NCBI GenBank assembly: GCA_019843655.1
Contig: JACDQD010000002.1
Coordinates: forward strand, 5,528,585 to 5,592,584
From: Lethocerus indicus
Lineage: Eukaryota; Arthropoda; Insecta; Hemiptera; Belostomatidae
Length of the DNA stretch: 64,000 bases
Direction of reading: 5' to 3'
Each line of letters begins with the position of its first letter. Positions within the stretch are counted from its first letter, which is position 1. Both the position numbers and the translations under genes were made by a program. A model generated the notes under the pieces. It saw only the letters and a program-made list of their open reading frames with translations. It was not told the origin of the DNA and ran no database searches. This document shows, one piece after another, positions 1-14,300 of this stretch.

Positions 1-1541
1 GGGATATTTATAAATTGTAGTCACGTTGTCAAACTGATAGTCACTTGTTAATGCAGTCGGTTTGTAACCATTCGTTTCGACGATATAAAGGAAGGTCTCA
101 GAAATTTGCTTGAAATATAAGTTATTTGGCCACTGGATATAATCAAGCTGCACGGTATCAACATTCAGCATTCTTTCTGGTGATCACTTTTCCATTGTAA
201 TCATAAAAATCTCCTCATGTTGATATAGAATTTCTCTTGTATAATTATAAAGGACTGGATATAAACTCCAATTAATATCGCAGGGCAATCATAAATTCCC
301 GAGAACAGCCTGCATCATACGATATCCTCGATTGAGTGTGTACAATGTACATACTTCCTAATGCATATATGGATGACAAAGGATAACACGGTAAATCCTG
401 TGCACACATAACTTCACTTCTCTTTCCGGCGAGGAATCGTTCCAAAGTCGACTCGCGAAGCCGAGATTGTAATTAATGGGAGGGATGAATACTTCACCGG
501 CCGCCTAATCCGTTCCATCAAACTTGTACTGATTTCAAAGTTTAGCCGTCTATCGATCATTTACCGTCTGCCGTGTTTCCACGGGTATATTTACTTCTCA
601 TTAATAGTCCATACAACTTCACTTGATGGGAATTCAATGTCGCTACGCCGAGGAATGGGTAGGGGGGGCTCAACTCGCACTGCTAAAACGTTCCGCCCCA
701 ACTGCTAAGTGCAATATTCACTTTTAGTTTAATTGGTGAACACAACTTTGGTGGAACGTGTCACGATAGAATACAGAATAGTGCGTTTTAAGTAAGTGTA
801 AGTGTGACGCATTTGAAACACGTTTCTGTGACAAAATCAAATTCTGTGAGCGGCACTTTATTTATGAAAAATAGTGCGGTAGTTCGAAATCAAGGAATAC
901 TGAGGTATGATTAAAGAATAAGAGCTCTGTTTAACATTACGAACAGTTTTCCTTGTTATATGAAAATATTTACTCAACAAATATACGCACAGCCATATTT
1001 ATACAATCTAAAAACTCAGATGTTTGTCGACAGATAAACAGTGATCCTTTTTTATTATTTCATAATACCGAACTCGAAACTATATATATTATAGTTAAAT
1101 ATTCACAACAAATATACTAATGTTTTTGCTCTACATAAAATTAACAAAATGCCGATCTATTCCGTTAATACTTCCATTGAAACAAAAGATAAATCGGTCG
1201 TAAAGAGGCAGCCGGTTTCGTAATTGAAAAAAAGAACGATGACGAGAGGAAATAAATAAAGGAGAAGGAAAAAGCGGCGGGGGTCGGGGATGAGCCAAGT
1301 AAGAGGATAGAAGCAATCGAGGAGAGGTTAAGCCCGGGGAGCTTGGATGGCATCGTTAGCCGGTTCCATGCCCACCACCACGGCACACTCAAATTTCAAC
1401 TACTCCAACCTAATACCTACCGCATGCCGGCAATTCAAATATGACAAATTTGAACGAGGACAACAAATATAACGTCACTGATCAATATTAATCTGCAGTG
1501 AGCATAAAGTGCGTAACATCAACCAATAATATAACGTGTTG

Positions 1542-1586
1542 TATATAATATATATCATATATTTATAATATAATATATATTATATA
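1542..1586. repeat. AT-only inverted repeat (cruciform-prone)
   Basis: Two perfect 14-bp arms made only of A and T (1542-1555 and 1573-1586) surround a 17-nt spacer that is also almost all A/T. The tract could extrude as a cruciform or behave as an unwinding element. Such tracts are frequent in AT-rich insect DNA, so no specific function is implied. Confidence 0.7.
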
Positions 1587-1993
1587 AAATTAGTTTCAAG
1601 TTTTTAATTAATTAATCCCCCACAATACTTGTGATCTATTCTAGTAAATGTTATTTTTTTTCTCAAATAAAATTATAAGTTACAAGTATATCTATAGAAA
1701 TTCCTAGAATAATTTGAATATTCAATTGAAATTTCTCTCGAAATGTGTTTGGGAAGATTTCGTTCGAGTCATTTATTAGGAGGGCTTATTTTAGACATTA
1801 CTTAGTTTCCGGGGAATTCCAGTTGTCCACTCGGCATCCGTCCGGAATGAAAATTCGTCTCATTCCTTGTCGTCCCTAATTAATTAAAGCATTTAGCCGC
1901 GTGAACGTCGCCGAACGTTATGGATTAACCTGTGTTATTAATGGTATCCCAGCCACTAGTGTTCATTCTAAACGGAGCTAATTCCCCGCCCCA

Positions 1994-2063
1994 GGAGGAG
2001 GAGGAGGAGGTGGAGGTGGGGCCGGACAGTGATGGATGGCAATGTTGCCAGGGGGGGAGGGGG
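1994..2063 (+). other. G-rich strand with quadruplex-prone runs
   Basis: A run of GGA/GGT triplets (1994-2021) is followed about 30 bases later by seven G, an A and five more G (2051-2063). Four or more closely spaced G runs on one strand are compatible with intramolecular G-quadruplex formation. The same DNA gives a short open frame full of E, G and C, which is a composition effect and not a gene. Confidence 0.45.
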
Positions 2064-3967
2064 CGCCTGCGATGTTGGGAATGTTGTTGTTGTTGTTACT
2101 GTTGCTGCGCATAATCCGCGTTGATTTATAACTGACCTGTAGCGGGGCTAGTCGCTAATGCATTTATACACTTCGGACCTAATTACTCGGCAGTAAATTG
2201 AGATTCGATATTGAAGATAATCCCAGACGTCGGACCCAATAGGTTCAACTGTCTTTCGATGATGCCGTAATCCAATTTGGAAACGGACGACTCAAAGTTT
2301 TAAGTGCGCGTGCAATCTGTATTCAGTGACCAGTGATCAGTGTTGCTTAATAAGTTCACTCGTAGTATTATCCTAAAACGAGTTATTTCGAGTCGTTAAA
2401 TATTCTGAAAGCTCAAAACGTGACCATCTAAATACAGTACTGCAATACTGTACAATTCAAAACCCAGAAACCACTTTCCTATATTTTTTAAATACTTGTA
2501 ACTAGAACTCAGAACTGGCAGTCTACTCTATAAATAATTGCACGAAGGATATGTGGGACCGCGCTCAAATATCTATGTCGGCGTATTGCTGTCAGTGGAA
2601 GCGCGATAAGCTAGTCACTCATAATAGACATTCGTTTATGCGTACCGACTGACTGTAATTATCATATTGTAGAGGGTTTTGGTGGGGGCTGAATTATGAA
2701 CTGTTGGCGGAGATGCGGTTGTTGGGCTGCGGTCTATTGTAGTTGGGGGCGGTGATTGGTGGTCGGGCAAGGTGGCCCCTCCCTTATCTACCGACCGAAC
2801 AATGCCGGAGGCCACCTTATCACCGCCGCAAACCTGTTCACTTCGGAGCTCGATTTACGGCCAAAGAAGCCCAGACGGTGGCCGCATTAATCTCGAAACC
2901 GGCGTTAAATTACCAAATGAACTGTGCCATGCAACGTCCACTGCGGTCTCTCGGCGAGTATCCGTTTATTTGAGATCATATTCTCAAACCTCACTCATCA
3001 ACTTAACAGATGTAGTTTGACTACATTGGAGACAGAAAAACGTGAATGAAGGGCTATTACAAGCTATAGTCCTATCAATTTCTTGGAGCTAAATAACAAA
3101 AGAATGATACCGAACAATAAGTATCGTATAAAAAAACGATGTCACAGAGTGGTATTAGTCATAGTATACTGTCCAAAAACGTAATAAGTGAACTGTCAGC
3201 GTCCTGGCACATAAAATTGAGATTTAACTACAGCAAAAGGGTTAGTTACGATCACGGAGCGTCAACAGAGAGAACACGACCGCCCCGAAAGAACACTGGT
3301 AGGACAGAAAAACTTTTCGAAAGGAAAAAATACAAGCGAAGCCACGAAAACGGTAACAGATGTGGGCCAATAAGGGATGTGTCGGGGCCGGATATTTAGA
3401 GCGCCGGTACGGGAAGGGCCCAAGGGTGGACAACCGGAGGGCCCTATATTATGAAGCCTAGGGAGGCCTCCTGTAGAACAACGCCGGAAACTCCCGACAT
3501 ATTAAAACTCCGAGTCGGCCTCCGACATAAGTGTCCATGAAGAGGACTCCGCTCCAAAAACTCCAATAAACCCCACTCGCTTTCTTACTCGGCTCTAGTT
3601 TTCCTTTCGGAAATCAAAAACTTTAGATGGCAAAACCTAATACTTGAGTTTTCGGATTAAAAAAAATGTTCACTGAGAGTTACTCAAAAGTCTCCGTGTA
3701 ATAAATACACACCGAATAATAATAGCTATTTAAAATCCAAAGACCTCGAACATTCAGAAGGGTCCAAAGCAAATTACATCATTACAGTGTTTATCTACAC
3801 TACTGGTGATCCTGTACCTAAAAGATTCAGTTAACAAATAAAATATCGGCTAATTCTGGGCCCTTTTATGGAATTAATTATAACACCCTAAGAGTGGCCT
3901 GATATACAGTTATAGGATTATTACTATTACACGTGCCCCGTATATTATGAGTATACGGAGATGAGTC

Positions 3968-3987
3968 GATATCCGCAAGCGGATATC
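3968..3987. repeat. Perfect 9-bp hairpin, 2-nt spacer
   Basis: GATATCCGC and GCGGATATC are perfect reverse complements separated by AA. The hairpin is isolated, with no T-run or gene next to it, so no role can be given. Confidence 0.6.
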
Positions 3988-6900
3988 CCCCTCAGAAAGG
4001 AAAATAAAATATTAAGGATATAGAGATTAGGACTTCCGAGAGAGGCGTTCCTCTAGAGTGACTGGAATGAAGAAGGGCCCGGAAGAGGCAATGAAGTGTT
4101 ACACACAACAGCTAAAGTGACGTCCGATAGGACTGCGATAAAGAAAGCAAAACCGAACGGGGAGGGTGACGTTGGGGTACGAAGACGACTGAAAAGGGTA
4201 ACACGAGAGGGCCGGAGGCCAATCTTAATTGTCGAACATATATAATATTAAGGATTGAGGAGGATCGGTGTAGGATTTAGTCGAGCGTTAAGGGTGCCGA
4301 TAGGGACCCCCGGCCGATGGTGACGAGCGACTCAACCCCTTATCTGATGAATAATAGCTCCGAGATAAGCCTCCCTTCCCTAGGGCTTAACCCCCGGCCC
4401 TCCAACCCACGCCTCTAACAATGTGTGCTTGTTAGCTCCCGTCTCCATGTACTCAAGAGCGGTACACTGATGTGCATAACCTCTACCCCGCCGTCGATTA
4501 AGCCCAAGGCACACGCGCTTAGTGCTCCACGCGAAACGAGCTCCCCAAATATCGAATGCGAGTTCCTCGGATGTTAGGCGTGGGCCTGGTCACAATTTGT
4601 TTGTAGATCGTTCGCTGCCTAAGACAAACGATGTTCGGTGAGGTCGTGAACACGTGTCGGCCGCCGACCGGGTTCCCACATTCGGAACTAATCGTGGGAA
4701 TCTCGGCGATGAAAAAGAAAACAGAGCCTTCATTAAACTTATATGTAAATCTGTGTTTCTTGTACACCCACGCCAACACATGTTTCACTGGTTCCATTCA
4801 TAACATTTGTTTCGTCAAACAGAATAGCCGGTGATATATAGTGCTGGTGAGAAAAGCTACCGATATCCTGTCTGTACATCGGATGTATAAAAAGTTTAAA
4901 TTATACGAGCATAAACTAGTTTTGAAACTGATACCATATATCCTAAGTAAGTACAATAATGTGCACTCTTATTTCTCAATACGCTTACTTGAAAAACTAT
5001 ATAAAACTAATCGATGAGATTTGAAAGGTAAATTGTGCGATCATTAAATTTAATGGCACATCAATTGAGTAACATTAAGTAAATATCCCGAAATGTAAAA
5101 TTTTGAAATATAATAATATAATTCATGAGGTATTTTGGTAAACGGTAAATCAAACGCCGGAAGTGCGCGTGATTTAACTGACCGGATCGGTGACCAGTCT
5201 CTGATGCATTACAAATATTCTATGTTTAAAATTAATGAAATGTTAGCAAGGCCCCGAAGGTGCTCCGAAAGACGCCAAATAACAAGGCTGGATCCAAGGC
5301 ATAGCTATCGCTTCAACCTCAGCTTACAGTAATTACCATCAATTTATACACCACTATTATATTCTGTACGAATATATCCTGTGCGGATGTATCTCACGGC
5401 AGACTCTTTTGTTCAGTCCCATGACATCTGATCGAGACAATTATTTTCGAATCGGCCCTCAGGCTATTTTTACGCCCCTGAATCTTCTTCGAACCCCTAT
5501 ATCCCCTGCCTGGGTTCATATTTCATGTTATTCAACTACAGAAACTGTTATTTTACTTTACCATATGTATATTTACAGGATTATATTTTACTTCATATAT
5601 ATTTCAGAATTCTAGGGCGGTACGTTGTTTTTACAGCAAGGTCCACCCCCTCGTTATTTCAATGGTCAAGCCGAACAAAAACACTGAATACGATACCACC
5701 ATTCGAACTCAATCAAAACAGTATAAATGGAAACTGACAAATGAAATTATAGATGAAATATTTTACTTTAAAAATTAATTAACTGATCAGCCGATTTTCT
5801 AATTAGAAATGAAAAACGATTCCATAGATCGGTTAAGGGAGGATAAAGAACAATACCAGACAATATAATGTTCCAAAATTATGAACTTTCTAGGAATAAC
5901 AAATCTGGATTTGGAGACTAATGTTGAAACACCGTTTCTACTGTTAACTAGACTGTATGAAAAGATGTTTTCTTCCGATTAAACTCACGTAACGGAGAAT
6001 ATTTATTGCTCGGATATTTCGCCCAAAACTGTCGCACAGTACGGGGGATGACACCAACAAGGGTCAAAGATAAACCGGGCCCCCTACAGGCGTTATCAAT
6101 ACCGTAAATGGCGGGGCCAGAGAGGACGTCCCTCTTCCACCACGGTGTATACGGTTAATGACGATTGGAGGGGAGCCCGGTTCTCCCCTACCTCCCGCTA
6201 AAGGGCTCTAATCCCATCTCAGTCCGCCACCCCTCACAACTCACACAATGCTTCGATCCCTTATTCCTAACAATCACTGAAGAAGGGCTCGATTTTCCAG
6301 GAGCGGGACGGCACCGGCTAGCTTCCCCACATAAAAAAGGCAGCCATCCACCCGCTGCACACTCCTGATAAAACTCACCGACTTCTTGTTCCCCCCTTTT
6401 CAATATGCCAAATTAATTACTTACGATAATATGCTACAGTATTCGAGATCCTCATTACGATTAATTAATTTCACACCAAAACAAATATACAGTCTCTAGG
6501 ACGGTATTCAAGGAATATCATCACTTCGGCAATTCTTTGAGTCATTTACCAACTTGACCATTACCTTTACCCTGATAAATACAGCGTGAAATATTTAAAA
6601 ATTATGTAACTAAAAATAAGAAGTTACGGAGAAATGGGATTTATATTCCATAATCCAGTTATAACCGCAGAGATAAAAATAAATATTACGTACCTATAAA
6701 ATTATTACAAAAAGGCTTCGCGCTACATGAAATAAAAACAAAAACAGAACGGAACAATTTTTCAGTACATAATTGGAACGGAAAGAAAAATACGAGTTGC
6801 CTCTAAACGAAAAAAAGGGGCTAATTAAATAAATCTGAAAAGGAAGTTCTCGTTGTTAACGAGAGAACGCTGAAAGTTATTTTGTCTCTAAAACGAGTCT

Positions 6901-8226
6901 TCATTGAGGAAAAGGAAGACATTTGGTGGAGGGGAGACTAGACGGATATTAAATGGGGGGAATCCACTTGAAGATGAAGAAGACGACTACCGAGTACCGC
7001 CGCAATCAACGTTTTCATTTCCATACACCCAGTCACCCCAACTGAAATATACGTAGATTAAAATATAATATAAGCTCTGATAATAACAAAGGTAACCATT
7101 TCAACAGAAAATAATTTATATTTCTATACAGCGTTGTAAATCATTGGAGGCATCTGAGGAAGAAAAAAGAACTCGCGAACATTTCGTTATTTTTTCTACA
7201 TCTGTTATTCTACCACAGATTATGAGACAAGTACAAGTTTCATACACCAATAAATAATTTTTAGTGGATTTCCTAGGTTCTCGGAGCTATACGTTGGTAA
7301 ATTAGACTGGCGTCTAATTAGACTTCTCCCAGTCATGAATTCGATTAATTCCATTGTGTTCGGAATAAACGACCAGAGAAAAAAAGTTCAAATCTTTACC
7401 ACTTCAACTGGCTGAATTTGTGAGTGCTTAATTTTTGACTGACCCGCCAAAGCCGTAAAACTAGCGAATCCAGAAACAAAACTGTTCGATTCGACGGACT
7501 AATTTCATCCGTTTCGGTGGGTTTTTTTCTCTGTTTTCCACCGTGCAAATTCTGGAAATAGCGAAAACAATAACGAAAAAATTGCGGAGGGAGATGTTGT
7601 TCTCGTCGGCCTAGACAATAGACGCCAGTAGGCAGGTCCGACAAACTGTCCCTCCCGATTGGCGAAAACAAGCAATATCGGGGACAATAGGACCTCAGTC
7701 CGTGTGAAATAGAGTGCGTCCTATCGAAGGGCGTGAGAAGCAATGGAGAACACTATCATTCAATAGGGCCGTAAAACATTTTTTTAATGTCTATAAACGT
7801 CGTTAGTTCAGTTGCTAAATGTAGGCAGTACTGGCAACATTAGCCCAAGCAAACCATTTAAAATTGATTCTGTCATTGAACATATTCTTTCGACATGGGA
7901 ATGTTATCAAACTCGGAATAAAACAGCTTAAAACTAAATTTTTGAGATTACTCAAAAAATAAGGAGGCTAAGATGTCCGTAGTACAGACAAGATATGCTG
8001 CGAATATTAGGGCGACAAAGGTGCAAAATAAGGCTCACACAATGGAAGGAAGCTCAAGACGGCCAAAATTACAAAATAGCCCATTTGGAATTAGTATCAG
8101 TATTACGGCCTGAATTGGTCGGAGAGGTTATACGTTTTGTGGGCAGACCCCACTCGTAAAAACGAGGGAGGGCCTGACGTAAAAACGGAGCCACCAATGG
8201 AGGCTGAAGAGGGAGGACAAGGGAAA

Positions 8227-8242
8227 GAGAGAGAGAGAGAGA
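8227..8242. repeat. Short GA microsatellite
   Basis: About eight uninterrupted GA units lie within a purine-rich stretch. This is a simple sequence repeat of the same type as the much longer tract at 31924-32098. Confidence 0.9.
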
Positions 8243-8922
8243 AAGGGGCGCAATCATGTCGCGACGTGTACACCGTAAAATTTCAATCCGTTCATAAAAC
8301 CGGACAGAGGCCGAGCCCGCGGCCGCTCTGTCTGCGCCGCGATCCCGTTTAATTGGAACAACTTTATATATAGGGCGAACGGCCGGAGGGAAACCTCGCA
8401 ATTTGGACAGTAAAACCCGAACGGGAATTCCGCCCGATCCCCACACCAGTTTAATGCTCAGGCCCCAAACCTAGTTGAATAGAAACCGGACCCATTTTCA
8501 TTCACTCTGGAAGCATTTCAAACACGGATAGGCCTTCGCACCGGAGGCATTTATAACAGCCCAAATACAACATTATTTACGGGCAATTAAACGAACGGTA
8601 ACGAGGTATGAGCTCTAATAATGCATGAATAATGTGTGATTTTTGAAATTTCACTCGAACGACAGTCTCTATCTGCTGTTTTATCGCTTGCATACTATCT
8701 GTCGTGTCTTAGATTTTGACCTATGGCCGCTCGTCAAATCACATCTTGCTAGTGTCGAATAACACATATTTATTCAGATTAATTTTGACTAGACCCTAGT
8801 CCCTAGGTGCGTAATTGGTGAGGCAACTGTTGGCATAGCATTTTCTAAACGGGAGGTAAAATTTCAAACCCAGGCGTAAAAATTCATAAAATAACATCCA
8901 ACTTCTAACAGATAAGTCTGAC

Positions 8923-8977
8923 TAAATATTATAGATCACTACTATGATCTATAATATTTATGATCACTACTAGTGAT
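8923..8977. repeat. Perfect 16-bp hairpin plus adjacent 6-bp hairpin
   Basis: The arms at 8923-8938 and 8945-8960 are perfect reverse complements with a CTACTA loop. Immediately to the right, ATCACT and AGTGAT (8963-8977) form a second small hairpin, and GATCACTACTA occurs in both halves. The two nested symmetric units in 55 bp suggest a small foldback element or a repeatedly copied palindrome. No target-site duplication was found and no protein gene is adjacent. Confidence 0.65.
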
Positions 8978-10012
8978 TAATAAAAAATACGCTCTGTCGT
9001 TTATATTCGTTTTTCCAACTCGTGTGCAGTTCCGAGTAAGTAAATCAGTTGGCGCGATGAGGAAGAAAAGTAGATCGCAGATAAAACTAGATTAGAAATA
9101 ACAAAGAGAGATTTCATTTAAATTTAGCGCTACGAAATACCATAAAATACATTCTATATCGAGTAAAAGTAAACAAATACTACACACGGAATTTCGTGTT
9201 CCATGACACGTTTACCAGTTGGAGGCCTACGATTCTGGTACATGAATTTTCAAAAAGCTTTTCATTTTTTTTAGGCCTAATACCCCATCAGTCAGAGAAA
9301 TGGTTCGGATGGCAGTCCCTCCTATCTTTAAATGGGATCGGCCGACTTTCAATTTCCGGTTAACCTTTTCTGTTCAATTTACATTTTATGATACGATAAA
9401 AGTGATAGTAAATAGAGAAAACGCGTTTTTCAGACCCAACGTACCTTATTTTGAAATATAAATCGCACAATTTCAATTTCCTTAGTAATGTTGGAATATT
9501 TCTACTTACGTTTATCCTCTATTGATATATTTGAAGAGAACCGTAGAATAGCTCCATGAATTCACGAATAATGGATTAATTTTATATTGAGGTTTTGCAG
9601 AGTTTTTAATTTCGTTTAATTTTTACAAATTTTACTTGAAAGAAAAATAGTACCTTATAACGATACTTTTAAAATGAAGTTTTTCTGGAATTTTGAGTTC
9701 ATCTCGTTTCATTAGTTGCAAATTATAATACCCGTTAGTCCAAACTCTTCCATAAACCCATGAACTGAATTGCAGCCATTTTTCTATCGACTTACTTTTA
9801 CTGTGAAGATAACCTATGGTATTTGCATAATTGTATACGTGGTCAAATTCGACATGATTTTCATCAAATAAGTTCGTAGTAAATTAAAATTTAATATAAA
9901 TGAATAAATTGTTCAACGGACCCGTTTAGAAGACAATAAGGAATAAAGAATACATTTTCGCTATTAAAACCTTAATGGTCTGTTAAGAACAAGATATAAA
10001 ACAGTTTAATGG

Positions 10013-11283
<1,271 letters not shown>

Positions 11284-11339
11284 TCAAATCCGACGATAAT
11301 TCCGAGGGATAGATGAACGCCTTAATCTACCAGCTGATT

Positions 11340-14300
11340 GAATGACTGAATGAGGTCACATGTTGAATAAACAAAATATGTAATTGTTTCATAAACGAAC
11401 ATTCCTAAAATATTCTCCATAGTACGAAAAATTACAAAACCTTAATTTAATCTTTAATTTGATAATTAAATTCTTAGACAGAAATGTCATTCTTAGGGCG
11501 ATACAATATTTTATATAGTTAAATTAATAGATCAAAGGGAATCGTCAGGGTAGCCAACGAAACAAGACCGGAATACAGTGGGGGAGGGAGCAGGTCGTTC
11601 ACCTGTACAGAACAGTTTAATCATTGGCAGACGCCTCCTGCGACCGAGCGATTTCGGTGGGACCCCGTTTCCGTTTCTTTTTTTCCTGCGTTCTCGGTAA
11701 AACCGAACCGAGGGACGCCCGGTAGATAAGTGGAAGGATTTGTTGTCCGCTACGCTCGTTATGTACTGCGAGGGGTCACGTACAGAGGAGGAGATGGGGG
11801 GTTCAATGGAGTAGAAAAGGGTAACGGGGCGAGACGGCCACCTCTTTGAAGATGAACTGCACCCACCGCACAGAAGAAAAATCGACCCAACTACTGAACG
11901 AGTCGACTCCAATACCAGTCGGCGATTCAACTACCCAAGGATAACGAGAGATATTACAGGAATTATTTTAATATTGAATTTAGAAGTACTAGTTCGGAAG
12001 CAGATAACACTACATAATTCTGATTAATTTGCGGAACCTTCTTTGGCTAAGGTCTAACATAACATTAACATTAATTTTAAATTCAGTTGAATATTAAAAT
12101 TAATATAATTTTGTGTAGTCAGAGAGTTTAAGGGACGAAGACGGAAATATTTATTAAATAGAGAGTGTGCGGGATGAATAATAAAATACCCAAGTCATTA
12201 TTCCCCCTACCCGTTTGCTCGCACTCAATATCGTATGTTTAAAAACATCAAGAGGCGACGGCTAGATCGCTTTTCTGGCCCCGTACAGTTGCTTATCGCA
12301 ACTGCGTTCCTATCGACGGATTTAAAGAGGCCGGTTCGTACAAACCCCGTTCCGATACTATTAGGCCGGAGAAAACAAATTTCGTCCACAGCGCTACTGG
12401 CGAAACGCATTGCGGCAATATAGCACGCAACTGGCCCCGTTTCGCGAATGGATATGGGGCCGGGAATTTTTTAATAATACAATAAAACCGACGACTGAGC
12501 ACTGAGAAATTTACCAGGGCATAAAACTCGATTTCAAATTAACCGGCCTCTGATGGAGTGAGTATGCGCCGCAGTATAAATTGTAACGGAGACCGTCTGC
12601 CCTACTTTTTTTATTGAAAAAAAGCTTTTACGACTCCATTTTTCTACCGAGGAATTTAACCGTTGGTTTATTTTGATTAAACTTTCTATAATTGAGAGAT
12701 CGTTCCAAGTACTGTAAAGTCGAAAACTAATTTTTCTCGGGAGTCCATTCTAACAGCAAGCGATAAATTTACTCCAACAGGGAAAACCGATTGAAAGTCA
12801 CGATAGCCCATCACGAGCATAAGAAGGACCATTTCCTTTCGTTAGCTGAGTTTAAAATCTATAGATACTTTTATCCCACGCTAGCTGTTTAAAATCACTT
12901 TATTGGTTAATTTTATAAAATACTAATTCGCGAATTGACACAAAGCGATCGAATTTTGATTTATCATAATGTAAATTTACGCACGCGGTTTTAGTCGCGA
13001 CTGTAAAAAGATAGAAAAGAGTTGGAATTTCTTTCGCCGTACGAGAATTATCCGCGTACGGAGGATGGGTAATTGGATGACGCGGGGATGGGATATGCAA
13101 ATGCAAAATTATGAGTCGCCATTGTTGCCGAGAAACCGACGCCGCCCACCGACCGAGGGAATTCAATTCAGCGCCGGCCCCTCCGAACAGATGTTTTCCA
13201 CCTAAACCGGAAAACCGAAGCCTGAACCGGACCAGTTTATCGATGAAACCTAAATGATATTCCCACTGAGCCGATCATGGAAGCAATTTTCAGAGCGGGC
13301 CATCCTGAATGCACTGGATGATATGATGGAATAGATGATAATTTGACCGGACGAAAAATGGTATTGTATTAAATATTGTTTTTACACAAGGACATTTAGA
13401 ATTTAACCATTTATGTAAAGAAACAGTAACTACTAAGTGCTAAATAACAAACAAGTGAATATTATGCTTAATAATACTTGTAGTTGTTTAAGTTCAATAA
13501 TTTTTGAATTTCACATGAAGTGAACACTGGTTAATATTGAGAATTTTGCTACATTAGTTGCTGGCGGTGAAAGAGCACTTTCAGAGATTAATCCAACCGG
13601 AATGCAGCAAAGGAAAGCTGAATCGTACATGGCGTGATGAAAGTTTCCTCGTGATGATGTATGAACTGTGGGGGCGCCGGAAGTTGTCCAGGGGGCACAA
13701 TTAGTAAATCTGATTAACGCTTTCGGTAGAATTCGGTCAATGTCCAAAGTGCTCCGGAGCTTACAGACAGGCACACACAAACACACACTCTACATTCCCC
13801 CCACTCCATCTTCACAATCTCTCTGCGGTCGGTTAGAACACATTTTTCTTCCGGGCCCCTTCCCCCTACCCGACGTTTCTTTTTCCATCGCGTTCCCTTT
13901 CTCACCAGGCGTTTTATCACGGCCGCGTTCCCCCGCCCGCTTGGGAGTCTCCATTCAATTAGGCGGCAATCCGTCGTTCGAGACAACGAGAAGAGTGGTT
14001 TTGGGCCTAGTCGATCCGGATTCGGGGCCGGATGAGATCCCGGCGCTCATTTGAAAAAGCGTACAAGTCGATTTATCTACGCAGTGCTGACACGTTTCTT
14101 CGTCAACGTTCCGATATATATCATACCATAAAAGTGGCTAGATGCCCGTATATAGTATAATGCGTAGATCCAAGAGATTGGAAATGTCTGATGGCCCGAT
14201 GTCTGCGGGGATTACCCTGTTGGTGAATTACTAATTGTATAATTGTAGCAACACCGCAAAATTGAATGCTGTGTCCCAACCTGATTTGAGTATATATCAT

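Larger units (their letters stand above)
1..9888. other. Gene-poor intergenic DNA left of Rab2
   Basis: No coding region, tRNA or rRNA gene could be recognised in this stretch on either strand. The open frames are short (under about 130 codons), lack family motifs and often run through low-complexity DNA. Base composition is patchy: AT-rich DNA is interrupted by GC-rich or purine-rich patches, for example about 3240-4580, 6040-6400 and 8130-8460. Small structured sites inside it (an AT cruciform, G-rich runs, two hairpins and a GA microsatellite) are listed separately. Exons smaller than about 60 codons could have been missed, so this is a statement of what was seen and not proof that genes are absent. 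Confidence 0.6.

Noticed and set aside
8..25. AAATTGTAGTC at the window start as a third dispersed-repeat copy
   Set aside because: Only 11 bases match the reverse complement of the repeat, with no supporting similarity beyond them.
2051..2063. CRISPR, operon or other prokaryotic feature search across the window
   Set aside because: No direct-repeat/spacer array, ribosome binding sites or packed gene order were seen anywhere; the spliced Rab2 shows a eukaryotic nuclear origin.
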